Below, piece after piece: positions 20,411 to 32,260 of a stretch of 42,397 nucleotides of DNA (within the stretch, counting starts at the first letter, position 1; each line of letters begins with the position of its first letter). A program made the position numbers and the translations under genes. The notes beneath the pieces are model-generated. The model had not been told where the DNA came from. It saw only the letters and a list, made by a program, of their open reading frames with translations, and did not search any database. The stretch is from assembly GCA_037447655.1 (NCBI GenBank), contig JBBHKE010000362.1, positions 17,816 through 60,212 of the forward strand, given 5' to 3'. Origin of the DNA: Zygnema cylindricum (Eukaryota > Streptophyta > Zygnematophyceae > Zygnematales > Zygnemataceae).

Positions 20411-23400
20411 CTAAAAAGTCATGTTTTCTAAGGCAGCGAGATTTTCTGGGACTTCTCTTATTCGCTCTAATTGCTTCTGAAACCTCAAGGATTCACCAGG
20501 TTCACCTAAACATCTAAGTGCTTCAACTAAGCTTTCTACAGGCGACAAAAGTGCTAAGCTCGAAGGGCCATACTCTGCTTCTATGCTAGAAACTGCTTTG
20601 CGTAGATGATGCTCAGCCACGTCCCACTCTTTTAACTTACAAAGAACACGCCCTAGCTGCCCGTTAGATAACCCTGCACTCCAACAAAAGCCCATTGATG
20701 TTGCTGAAAAATAGATAAACAATTCCTTCTGACAGGCGCACAATGAGAGATGAGCAATTAACCATGAGAGACTAGCTATTCTTATTTCTCCTCACATCCT
20801 TGCTACTGAGCCAAATTCTTTGCAAAACACTTGCAAGAAGATTGAGAGATAAACAATAAAAAACTTACTAATCCTTAATCCTCATCCTTACTACTGAACC
20901 ATAGAAACTTTTGCAATGAGGGATGGGAGAGAAACTATGAGAGACTAACTATCCTTGTTCTCCTTCTATCCTTGCAACTAAACCGCATTCATTGCAAAAC
21001 ATGTAAATCTTACAGTACACAGCATATCTGCACAACATCCTCTCGTTCCCAAAAACATGCGCCATGAATAACTTGCAGTAACTATCAAGGGGCCAATAAT
21101 GGAAAAAGTTGGAAATACATACCCACTTGAATATGGTTTGATGGATAATTCTGCTCAGTGATTTGAAGATGCGCTTCCGCCAACCCTCTTGCGTCTTTCA
21201 GTCGACCTTCACGCAGAAAACATTCTGACAATAGCTCCAACGGCTTAATGATCTCTACACTATCTGGCGGTAGTGTTTTGTTAAGTATCACCAAAACCTG
21301 TTCACAGAGTCGCTCCACAACCGGCCATAAGCCTACATGAAGGTGCGCTTCGGCGAGCTCAAGATAAAGGTTGACTAATGGTAGTTCCATGGGAGCTGTT
21401 GATGTCTCTAATCGAGCAACGGCACGATTCAACAATTCATGTGCCAAATCTCTCCTGTAAATTTATCACCAAACACACCAATTCTGCCTTTCAGTCACGG
21501 AAAATATTTCAGTCACTGGAAAATCCATCCAGGGAAATATTTCTTTCTACCTCATGTTTTTGTATTCAGAAAAAGAACAAACTTGAGACATCCAGTGTGC
21601 TCCTAAAAAGTAATTTGAAAGTACAATCAGAGAGTAGCTTGAGTAAAGCACCAGACTAAAAGCCCCAAAACAATAACTGCAATATACCTGATTTTCATGT
21701 TAATTACCAGTGTGAGAACAACTTCGACACTGAAAAAACTCTGTATACCTCATCTTCAACCAGCTGAATTGCTTGCCATTTTCCAACAAAAGAGATGAAA
21801 GGCATGTACCTGCCAGTATACTTGTAGACCTCTAATAGGGACCGATAACTCTCCCCCAAGTTACTGTCCAGCAGGCCATCCTCTCCTGGTGTGCTTTTGG
21901 CTTCAAGAATGCGAATTCCAAGTTCCATACAACTCTGTGCTGCACTTATTTTCCCTGCAATCCTTTTACAAAAACATATCATTATCCGTGCTTATTTTCC
22001 ATGCATTCCTTTTGCAACAACACATAACTAACCACACTTTTTTTCCCTGCATACATTTTACAAAAAAATACATCAGTAACCACAGTAGCGTGGCTCTGAA
22101 TGTTTCCATTTATAGCAACGGACATAGCATACAAGCCACCAGAAAAAGCTTACCTTTAGCATACAATACATCACCCTTATCTATAAGGACCAATCCGACC
22201 TCCAGTGAATCTTTTCCTTTAGCCCTTTCCCATGCAGAAACAGCCCTGTCCATATCCCAACAGTCTGTCAATATAGGTAGGTTTAAACAGTGAAGACCCG
22301 TGTATGTCAGGACCAAACTTGTACTCCTACCAATTTCATATGACATTGCACAAGTAAAAAACTCTAAACCAAACAAAAAAAGGATAACATTCCCAGACGT
22401 ATCTCTCACCTAAACTCACTCTAAAAACAGAAGCCTTGCAAAAACTTACCTGCTTAATGAATGTTCTGCACTGTCTAAATCACCAAGCTCCGAATTACAA
22501 CGTGCCAAGATGGTATTAAGACGAGCAGAAATAAATGCATTCATCCCATCATTTTTTTGCAGCTTCTGCATCCAGGTCCTTAGGAGCAATACGGCTTCTT
22601 CTGCCCTGTCGAGCTCAATATAGATGAGAGAGAGCCTTTCCACCACATTAACACATGGCTCCAGAGAATCCATCACTGCATGGACCAATATCAACGTCAG
22701 CACTTCTACATAAACAACGGGCAACATCTGCACCTACGCCTTCGGATTTATCATGTAATCAAAACTTCTAACTACTAACCACGATTTTATGACAATTGCG
22801 CACAATCGAAGGCGAAAAATCTAGAGTCATGGGTCTCTCTTCAACAGGTAATCACCTCCAATACTGTCCTGTACAGCAAGCGAACTCCGGAGAAGTATGA
22901 TTGCTTCCTCCTTCCTTTCTAATGCATAAGATTGTTGTGCAGCACTGAAGAGCACATCGGGAAGTAGTATCCGTCCTTCTTTTACTTTATCCACAACTTG
23001 CAACAACTGCAGCCAGACCCCACCTCTTTTAACCATCAACATGAATCTTTAAAGCTTTTCAGATCCTGGTAATTTCCTAAATCTCATACATTATTCATGG
23101 CCAATGTCAGAGCCGATAACTATTTTTTTTTCCTTGAAACTGTGCATCAATGGTTGACGGAACCCTCTTAAATTGACATTGTCCAACTTCAGCTGGGCCT
23201 TTTTATTCATCTATGGAAAGAATACACACCTAGCCGACGACCAAAGAAAATGAGCAGCTCACTTCTTACCAAAAAAAAAATGAAAATCCTATTCGCCTTT
23301 GCTTCCGTAGATGAAACGCACATGTTCAGCAATACATTCAGGCGGCTGAAAAAAAATGGCATGCCTAATCGCCAACTTCTACTGCTATGAATTGCTTTCA

Positions 23401-26306
23401 AAAAAAAACAAACGCCCGAGATATTACTGCTATGCATTGCACTCAACAGAAGTTAACCACCCAGGATATTACTCCCCTGATTGCTTTCAATAAAAGCTAA
23501 ACACCCAAGATAATAGGCAAAGTCCTGCTCGAACCTTTTCAAGCACCGCAGTCCCTTTGGGTAACTCCATCAGGTGGTAAGTCCACGACAAAGTGACGAG
23601 CATTGCCACTTGCTCGACTCCTACCACACCGGACTGCAACTGGTCCTCCACTGCCTCCAAATTGGCATCCGCTAATTCGACAGCGGCAGCCACATCTCCA
23701 TCATTGTACATTGCTAGAATTTCTCGGCTAAGATCCTCCAGCTCCTCTTTTAATTCCTCCATATCCTGACAGATCTGCTGCAGATCTTGTGACCATGGAC
23801 TGTTAAGAAGCCAATGCTATCAATGTCAGCAATTCAATTCCAGTTACCTCCAAATAGAAGTGAATAATGCACTAATCGTCAACTTTGACCTTAATGACCA
23901 GAAAAAGATATGTATTTTCATGACATCCATAACACCCCTACGCCTGTTTCTTTACTGAAGCCAGTTGTGGTACATTTGAAGTTTTACTTCAAGTAGTTGT
24001 AGATGCAAGTTAACGTAAAAATGCCAATACACATGAACCAGGAGAGAAGAAATTGTTTAAACCATAAACATGGCTCGAGTATGCTGTCAGACCTTGGTAT
24101 AAGAAGCTAGAGAAAAATGCATCCAGCACACATCAACTTGAAAATATGTGAACAATAGAAAGCTTAAAAGACTTCACAAAGTCATGTAACTTAAAAAATG
24201 AAGAGGCCAGCCTTCTCAGACCTTCAAATAAATCCATAATGACAACAACTGTCAATATGCTCAAAACTAAAACATAAAGAGAGGTATGAAAAAAATAGTA
24301 ACACGCCTCCCCAAAAAAATGCTCCAAGAGAATTTCAAGATAGTCTGTTTTACACTCATCCGGCAAGAGTGAAACTAGATCGGTAACATATCTTGACTTG
24401 GTGCATTCAAATGAGTAAAAATGTCGCAGCAATTCATTAAATCAACCTTTTCCAAGGCCAGTACGTTGGGCAGGAGGGCTCCCAAACAACCATAAGATCA
24501 TAAACATTAAAGACGCTCAAAATACTACCCTTAACAGGTTTCAAGTCTTTACTTTGATTGAGCATCCTGAGATCCAACCATGGAAGGTTTGATGACGCCA
24601 GTAGCATTTCCCTCAGCAAAAACCTGTCTGGCAAAAACATCAACAGCCACTAAACCATTGAGCGCCAAAATCCATCTATTGGTCAGAAGAATTCCATCTC
24701 TTTACCTGGTAAAGCCACAGCATACCACACTCTAGATAAAGAATATTGGGCCAATAAACGACTTGTGCTAGGACTAGCAGGATTCTCACTCAAGTCTGTA
24801 GAAAGACAATGCGTGACTGATGAGCTTATCCAAGTACTACCTTGCGGCTAGAACTGGCTAGCCTGATACAAAAGTAAAGAAAAGTCCCCCTGGCAATGCC
24901 TCTGCTCCTGACAAGGGATTGTGAGCCTTTTTCACCTTGCCGCAAAAGACGACTCAATGAACTTCCATCAGCTCAACAAGCTGCAATGATCTGCACATGG
25001 GACTGTTAAGCATCAACTTAACTATTGGGACAGAAAAGTGACTAAAGTTATGACTACATTAAAGGCTCCTGTACGGAAAAGGCTGGTCAATCTGAAAGTG
25101 CATTCTTTAAATAGTTATGAATCTCTTTGTTATTGGTGTAAGGATTGTTTGCAAAACTGCAACCAAGCTTCTGACACTCTTAGATGGGAAAACGCAGGAT
25201 GCATTTGTTCTTCTTATAAACACTGTTGGAACTTGCTTGTCCAGGAATTAAGGGAAACTAGCACCTTTATAGTAAGCCTTTCTATAGAGCAAGAATAGGA
25301 TTGGAACGTTCATAAGTAACAAAAAGTCAGTAGCAATTGCTAGTCATAATACATAATTGCGATTGAGTGCCTGATTATTCATAACAAAGCCGAAACATAA
25401 TTTTCAAAAAAAAAACACGAAGAGATCGACGGCACCTGATTGATTAAAATTTGGCTCACTCAACATATCTGTAACAAAGTCTTGTGACAAAGGAATGGAC
25501 AATTCAAGATACCTGTAAGCTCGGAAAGTGAAAAATTCAACTCCCCCCTTTGGAGGACTAAACAGACTCTTGCTATTCCCAACTACCAAGGGGAGAATCA
25601 ATGTATATATGAATGAAGTCCCAGACCAGCCCAAAGAGCTGCAGGTGGGGAACAATGACCTTCAAATTATTGTCAATTATGCTCATACACTCCTGCATAA
25701 AGTGAGAAGCTTAAACAAACAGGTCACTGACCTGGATGTTGCTCCAGTGGGTCCTGAAGCAACTGCGAACATCTGAACCAAAGGATGACTGCCACGGTTC
25801 AAAACTGACGTGCGATCCAACCATCCAGCAACATGATTTTTGAAGAATAACTTTTGTTTGACCAAAATAGATCTCTGGGCTTCGCTAGCAGCTGCCCACA
25901 ATTTCCATCGCTGATGACAGGGAATGAATTTCCGTGTTCGCAGTGGTTGCACCTGCTGAACTCTAAAGGACAATTAAACAAACACACATCTCAAAATCCG
26001 CAATAACAAACACACAGCTCAAAATCGGCAAGAAATCAGGTTTTATTTACTATTGACAAAGCGGAACCTTTGAAAATGGTTATCCTGCAAACATGGCAAG
26101 CCCTTGCCTGCCCAATTCCCACCCCCTATTGGACAAATAAAAGATTTCAAAAATATTTTTCAGTATGCTTTGCATTGCACTTGCCCTAATTCACCTTTTT
26201 GGAAGGCAAAGACTACTACAAGGACTGATTAAGGAGCTCACGGTTGATTTCGAATGAGTAGTTGTTGCTGTCCAAAAGGCAATACTTGACTTCCAAATGC
26301 AGCCAT
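20411..26306 (-). CDS. Plastid-targeted tetratricopeptide-repeat protein
   Basis: Nine exons in coding order, 26306-26242, 25962-25732, 23799-23535, 23006-22856, 22675-22450, 22245-22154, 21954-21810, 21454-21123 and 20703-20411, join in frame to 599 residues. The first ~95 residues are Gln/Arg/Ser/Ala-rich and almost without acidic residues, like a chloroplast transit peptide. From about residue 98 the protein is acidic and helical, with a Leu/Glu-rich segment (MEELKEELEDLSREI) and then about eight or nine TPR-like helical pairs (for example ALERKEEAIILLRSSL, ELDRAEEAVLLLRTWM, ELGDLDSAEHSLSR, KLKEWDVAEHHLRKAV). TPR arrays are protein-binding scaffolds and I see no catalytic motif. Some resemblance to kinesin-light-chain-like TPR proteins is expected for this repeat spacing, but I cannot name an orthologue. 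The gene shares a divergent promoter with FdC2. The start of the last exon could alternatively be 39 bp further in (in frame). Confidence 0.78.
24936..25002 (-). other. Possible cassette (poison) exon in TPR intron 2
   Basis: On the minus strand, an acceptor context CTTAACAG followed by TCCCATG closely matches the true exon 3 start (CTTAACAG followed by TCCATGG), and the following 40 bases resemble exon 3. A donor (CAAG/GTGAAA) closes a 67-nt unit. If spliced in after exon 2 it would stay in phase for 16 residues and then meet TGA (24956-24954). It is either a decayed duplicate of exon 3 or a regulatory unproductive exon. Confidence 0.35.
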
Positions 26307-26941
26307 GCTTTTTGCTCTCAGAACGCACTTCTTACTCCCTCAAAGACCTTATGAACCTACAGAAAAGCCTTTTCAGAGCTTCACGCGATCACTGTTATGC
26401 TTTGTTTAGGTAATTAGCAGACAAATGTATAAGAAAGAACCATAATACATAATTAAAAATCTGAAAGTCTAGGCTTCCACGTGTCCTGCTTCAAAGCTTT
26501 TCAAAAAGAATATTAAACCAAAAAACCTTTAAAAGAGCCAAATTGACAATATTTATCAGCAGTAACATGTTCTCCAAAATCTTGTAACAAGATGCCTCGC
26601 TGTCATGTGGATGCTGTTAATTGCAGCCGACGGCCATGTCGGCGAACAAACAAAATATCAAAAAATGGACGCAGGCTTTACTTCGTTTGGAATCCAAAGG
26701 AACTTTCCTTTCTGAGTTGGATAAAACGTACGGATATCCTCTATCCCTATTCTGTTCAAAGGCTTCGGGGTTATATTAACTTATTAAGGGAGGGAGTGAG
26801 TCATCTTCGTTTGGAAGTCTAAAATATAACTGGGAAGGAGAGACTAAGAAGTGAGAACCGGAGATACGCTACTGCACAACTTAAGCGGCCCCCGGGCCGT
26901 CCTCGAGGTGCTCCCGTCACTGCCACCGCAACTAGTTAGCC
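26307..26941. promoter_or_regulatory. Divergent promoter of TPR protein and FdC2, with G-box
   Basis: The two start codons are 635 bp apart and face away from each other. The spacer contains CCACGTGT (CACGTG core at 26478-26483) near the TPR side. G-boxes are common in light-regulated plastid-protein genes. Both flanking proteins carry plastid transit peptides, so co-expression is plausible. No gene is supported inside; the short open frame at 26592-26822 has no recognisable features. Confidence 0.5.
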
Positions 26942-29190
26942 ATGGCTACTGCTTTACATCTCACAGCTGCTTCTCTTGCGGCTTCGTCGGCTTTTAGTTG
27001 CAAGTTTTCCAGCTCTTTGCCTGAGCAATCTGCTGTGGCAGTAAGCCTGTCCAGCCCTCCTGTAAGGCAGCCGAATGTCTCAAGGCGATTGGAGGTGAGC
27101 TGCGCAGCTCTGGCGTCTGCAGCGGTGGATACCTACGCAGAGGTGGTGAATCCAGAGGAAGAATACTATGAAGTTCCTGTCCACACAGTCACTGTCCATG
27201 ACAGACTGGACGGAGTAACTTATACATTTCAAGTGCCGGAGGTATGTACTTGCTAAAAAATTCTTGGATTTCTGGCTATAGGGGCCTATCATCTACCAAT
27301 GTGAAGCTATGCAGGCGTAAATTTACCAGCTCACTTTGCTTGAACACCTCGATGATCAGACCATATAGGTGACTGTGTGAGAAACTGGAGGGAGTGGCAT
27401 AGACAATTCAAGCTCAAGAAGTATGTGTTGGAAATCAAAATTAGTTGGCATGTCATGAATACTCAGGCGGGATTAAAGAACTCATGTTTTTTGTTATCGA
27501 TGCTCAATGTGTGGGACTATCAGGATCAATACATTCTGCACACTGGAGAGGAGGAAGGCATATCTTTACCGTTCGCATGCCGCCATGGTGAGCAGTGTTC
27601 TCGTTCATGGTAGTTGCTGGTTTTGGTTTCAGTATTGCCTTCTCTAAATGCTACATGACGTTATTTATTTGTACTTGTGGAAAATTCTCTTCATGTTCAC
27701 ACATTTTCTGATGTCTGTGACACAGGCTGCTGCACGGCATGTGCTGTGCGGGTGAAATCTGGAAATCTTTCACAGCCACGGGCTTTAGGTATTTCGCCCG
27801 AGCTTAAGGAACAGGTAGAGCAATTTGATCTTGGCGTGTTTGTTTTTTTTTTTTTTTTTTTTTCTTGCGGCTCAAATTTTCTTGTGCATAATCTTTCTAA
27901 AAATGCAGTCAGGATGAGTTATTTCGTAAAATTGCTTTCAAGCCTAATGCTGCGGGATAATTGATCTTATGTTCGTTTTCTATATTGCTGTTGTACTATT
28001 AAAAGAGAGCTGTATTCCAGCTGATTCTCAGCTTATATAAGACAGCTTCCTTTTCAGGGTTATGCACTGCTCTGTGTGGGCATTCCTCTCTCTGACTTGG
28101 AGGTGGAGACACAGGATGAAGACGAGGTGAGCTTCTTATGAGCATTGTGTTTGTTTTGGTAGTTTTCGTGATAGTGGCATGAAAGCAATAGAATAAACCC
28201 AAGTGCCAATGCAGCCTGATTTATGTTGAATTGTTACTGCTGAATTTAAATGATTAGAAGGTCTACTCAGATTTTTTAGGTTTGTAGTAGCAAAGTGCAT
28301 CAGTCTGTTCTATCGCACGCCAGGAAATTTAAAAGTTATTCAGCTCTGCTTGTCAGTCGAGTTAAAAAGTTGAATTTTTTTTTTCAGCTTAATTGCCACT
28401 TCTTTTTGCGTTCAAAGCTCCATGTTTGCTCTTCAACTCGAGGTGTTCAATTAATCTCTTCCATTGTATTCATACCATGCCAAAGGCCAAGCTGGTTGAG
28501 GTTAATAGAGGCAATATGGCTTATTGAGGATGTTCTTTGAATGCAGGTTTATTGGCTGCAATTTGGTCGTTACTTTGCAAAAGGACCAGTGGTAAGTCCA
28601 CAGATTTCTGCAATCAGTGGGCCTGAAGGCATTTGCCGTGTATGTGGTAGCCATTTCTGTCGACCGATTCCATGTGAACTGATGAATCTTTGAAAATCGT
28701 TTATTTTGCATGGGTTCCTTTTCCACCTCTAGTTTTGTTCTGCCCGGTAAGTTGTTTGTTCAGTAAGATGTTCATATGTTGTCAGATGATGTCTGTTCCA
28801 TTCTTCGGGAGTAAATGGTTTGATTAGTTTTCAGTTCGATCCATGCTACCAAATTTTGATAGGGACCGTGGCCTGATGAATAACTAATTCCGATAAAATC
28901 ATAAAAGAAAATCATGGGCTTGGGTATTTTCCATAGATTTATCCCTTATTGCAACTTCAATTCAGGTCTTAATCGAATGCAATTTTCGTAAGGTTGCAGA
29001 TAGTTTTTCTCATACCGACAGGCATGGGTGTAAAAAATCTAGCCGAAGTGAAAATATGAGAAGTCAACATGTGAGGTGCAAAGCTTAAGATTAGTGCTTC
29101 AAGTTGTCCATTGTCAAGATTATCACGAATATGTTGTGATTGCAGGAACGCGATGATTTTGCCTTGGAGTTGGCGGTAGCAGATGAATGA
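26942..29190 (+). CDS. FdC2: Ferredoxin C2 (FdC2), plastid [2Fe-2S] protein
   Basis: Six exons, 26942-27241, 27524-27587, 27726-27814, 28058-28126, 28547-28591 and 29146-29190, join in frame to 203 residues. The ATG at 26942 sits in GCCATGG. Residues 1 to about 58 form a typical transit peptide (Ser/Ala-rich, no acids until Glu28). The ferredoxin fold follows, with cluster ligands Cys119, Cys124, Cys127 (in CRHGCCTAC) and Cys157 (in ALLCVG). After the fold comes the FdC2-specific C-terminal extension, VYWLQFGRYFAKGPVERDD and onward to ADE. FdC2 is a conserved land-plant and algal ferredoxin variant needed for normal photosynthesis; its electron partner is not the usual FNR. Ordinary photosynthetic ferredoxins have CRxGSC in the loop, so the CC here is a diagnostic feature and not an error. 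Confidence 0.93.
27369..27420 (+). pseudogene. Decayed duplicate of FdC2 exon 1 3' end within intron 1
   Basis: The 52 bases before a GTATGT at 27421 resemble the last 54 bases of exon 1 (27188-27241, also followed by GTATGT). Shared are GTxACTGT, ACTGGAxGGAGT, ATACA/ATAGACA, TTCAAG and the donor. In the matching frame the copy has TGA at its fourth codon, so it cannot replace the exon. Confidence 0.45.
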
Positions 29191-32100
29191 GTTGCAGGAC
29201 GCTGGCAATTTTTGTATCTCACAAAAGGGTCAGCTTGCTTTGTATGTTTTAATTTATTGCTGCTGCTGTCACACACAGAAGTATTTTCCTATTAGCGGAG
29301 ATATGTGGCTGACTGCGGCCAGCAATGGACTAAGCACCTGACGAAATTTTGCTCAGAAGTGTTCTTTCCAAGATTTCCATAATGCCTAATTTGGCTTAAT
29401 CAAAGCAGTCTATAGATGGACTAGTCGAACACTACTCCCTTAACATGTAACATAAGGAGATAGGTTTGTAGTCTTCTAACGAAAGGCCGCCTACTGTTTT
29501 TCAATTTGTTCATTTGTGAGCTTTTTGTGAATCCAAGGACAGTTTGCCATTTTGTAGGGGGAGAGCAATGGTGTAGTAGGATCTCAATTAATCCAATTCT
29601 TTTGTAATTGTTCTTTATTCTCACTTTTCACGGTACACAATTCGAGTTTTATTTTCATTACTCTCGGTGCTTTGGTTTAATATATACTCTTGGTGCCTGA
29701 TGGCAGCTGGTTTTGTATTTAATATGAATTGACTCGAAATGTTGGAAACATGTTTGTGCTTTCTTTTTTTTTAGCTTTCCTAAAGTTGTACGGAAATGCC
29801 CGCACAAAAAACCAAAAGTTGTGTTTTTTACAATTAGTGTATAAATAGGGTCATGTTGAGTTATTTTACGGTTTATCTCCCGCTTCAAGAAGATGCGTAA
29901 ACGCAATACCCGTATTCTAATTTACGCGAGTGTTTCTTTCAACTAAAGTCATAAATTAGAGTTAGTAACACTTTACTTAGTGGCCCGAAATAGGTCATGG
30001 GAAACTGTAATTTAGTGTAGTTAATGTTGATATATGCTAAACATTAAATCACGCTGGGCAATGTTTTGTCTTACAATGCAATACGCTGCAGTTGTACTTT
30101 TTGATTTGTTGGATCACTTTTCTCAATTATCAAACACACGGGTCAATCTCACTTTTTAATGAACAATGGAGAGTATTCTCTTTATGCCTTTTTCTTAAAT
30201 TTGGAAATATTCTGCCCAAACAGCCAAAATTAACCTGAGCTTTTTGTGCAAATCAGGAAGGTTAAAAAGTTAAAATCAATATCCTCAATTAGAGGAGAGT
30301 GAGACACATCTACGCGATAATCATACTTTTAAATGATGAAGAATTCTACTCAAATTTTCAGATCTTGGCCAGGCTGGAAGCAGAAAGCACTGAGCTCTTG
30401 TCTGCGCTGGTTTAACATTTGTTAGTTACAACTTCCTGAAAGCAGTCCTAAATGAAAACGAGTCCTGAAGTCCACATATTCAACCACCTACCCCTAAGTT
30501 CATCTAACTCCACTATGCAGTCGCGATCCTCACGGTCAAGTCGTATTTTTTTGAATTTTTTCAGCAGCTAATGCCATAATGCACTCCCAAACAGAAAATG
30601 TTTTGGTACCTTGTGCCATAATGCACTCCCAGGCAAGCATGTTTCGCAAGCTACACCGGGTATCTACAGCGTGTAAAACAAGTGTGGGAAATACTTTAAA
30701 GTTATGAATGGTATAAATCTCTTAGTTTCCTCCACCTATGTGACAACCTGCGCATATCCCTTGAATAAAGATACAATCATGTCCATTTGCAGAAAAACTG
30801 CCTTCATGTCGATCAACACTGCGGCAAACTTCAATTCCTCCCACTAAATTATATGTTGGACGTTTCCTCCATCGGCTGGCTTTCCGGCTTGTCCACTGAT
30901 CAATTTAATGCTAGAAAAAAAATGATGGGGAGGGGAACAAGGGGCAGGGAAATAAGAAAACACGATTGAGAACATTGGTTTGAAGGCTGTATCTACGAAG
31001 TCCCTGCGGTCCTGCAAAGTTTGCCTTTTTTTTTTTTTTGCCCGAAGGCTGGAGGTGAGTGCCTTCCAACTGGACAAGTTGGAATCCGAGGCACACTAGG
31101 CTTTGTCAGGGGCTATGATCCCCAATCACCCCCGGTAGAGAGAGAGAGGGACTATGACACAAAGAGGGCGATGTCAAGAAGTAATATAAAAATCAGCACA
31201 AAATTGAAGGAGTGGATTCCTTTGCCTCATATGCATTATTAGCTGTCAGGTAAGAATATTGGACATGAAAAAACTGGTCGCTTTACAGGTACAAGAATCA
31301 TCAGAGGAAAAAAAGAGAGGAGAGTGCAAGTTTGGTGATGGGAGGATGGAGTTGTTGACTGTATTGAAAGAAAGAACATGCAGAAATTATTGTGGTATGC
31401 TTCAAAAAGTATGGAAAATATGCTCCAAAGTATAAAATAAACAATATGTAAATACTTATTTTAGAACCTGTCGAAGTAAATATGCTGTAGCATGCTATAC
31501 ATATGATATGAAGTTGGAAAGTGCATAGAAAATTTGAAGTTTGCAGGACCCTATAGACATTTCTACAAAAAAACAAATAGAAGGACTGGTAAACAATGTT
31601 TACATACCTTTTTAGGAAATTCTGGTGCTTCATTAGACTCTAGTGCTTACCAGAACAGACGAACGTGATCCGTTTTGATGAACGTAATTTAAGATACCGA
31701 CTTTTGTGGAAGTTGCCACCAGCAAAGTTACTCTGTAAGCTGAGAGGAGAGGCTTAATAGTGACAAGTTTGTATAGGTAACGGTATCAGACCAAAAAAGG
31801 CTCATGATTTTAGCGTTGGTTGCAGTCTTGTAGCTGGAGATGAAGAAGAGAGTTAAATTTGGGTTCACTTCAATGTTTGTTGAAGTGGACAGGAAAGGCA
31901 ACTGGAGGAAAAACAAACTGCAATAACGGAACATCAAAATGAGTTTTCCTAGATTGGATTTTTGCAACCTGTTTAACCTGTTAAACTGTTTAAGTATTAT
32001 CCAGTAAATTTGTTGTGTAGTAAGAAAACCATCCAGATATTCTTACAGAGAGAGAACAGATTTATGTGCGTGACGAAAATGGCTTGCTTGCCAAGATTGA

Positions 32101-32260
32101 GAGAATTACCTGGAATAGTAAGAGTTGATGGTTTCTTGCTGGAAATTTTCCCATGTACAAAACTGGCCATCAACTCAATGTCTCTCCTCAGCACTTTACA
32201 TCTTCAAGGTGATGATGAGGATGCAAAAAAAAAAGATGATACTTTTTGTTTACGATACGC
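29191..32260. other. 3-kb intergenic region between FdC2 and CDC20 (convergent)
   Basis: It contains the 3' regions of both neighbours and otherwise no supported gene. Noted inside: a possible orphan exon at 30362-30415; a direct repeat GCCATAATGCACTCCCA near 30572 and 30613; poly-T at 31023-31039; and a short AG run near 31138. The open frame at about 31021-31242 begins in the poly-T and looks spurious. Confidence 0.45.
30362..30415 (+). other. Possible orphan terminal exon
   Basis: A good acceptor (AAATTTTCAG) is followed by 18 in-frame codons ending in TAA, encoding a short amphipathic helix (ILARLEAESTELLSALV). No upstream partner exon was found. It may be the remnant of a gene or chance. 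Confidence 0.2.

Noticed and set aside
24540-24700. Open minus-strand stretch (GLVAVDVFARQVFAEG...) in TPR intron 2
   Set aside because: It is only about 47 codons, has no clear splice sites on both sides and no recognisable similarity, so I left it as chance.
29940-30060. ATTAGAGTTAGTAACACT as a third copy of the intronic MITE family
   Set aside because: Only about 18 bases match and neither end of the element is visible.
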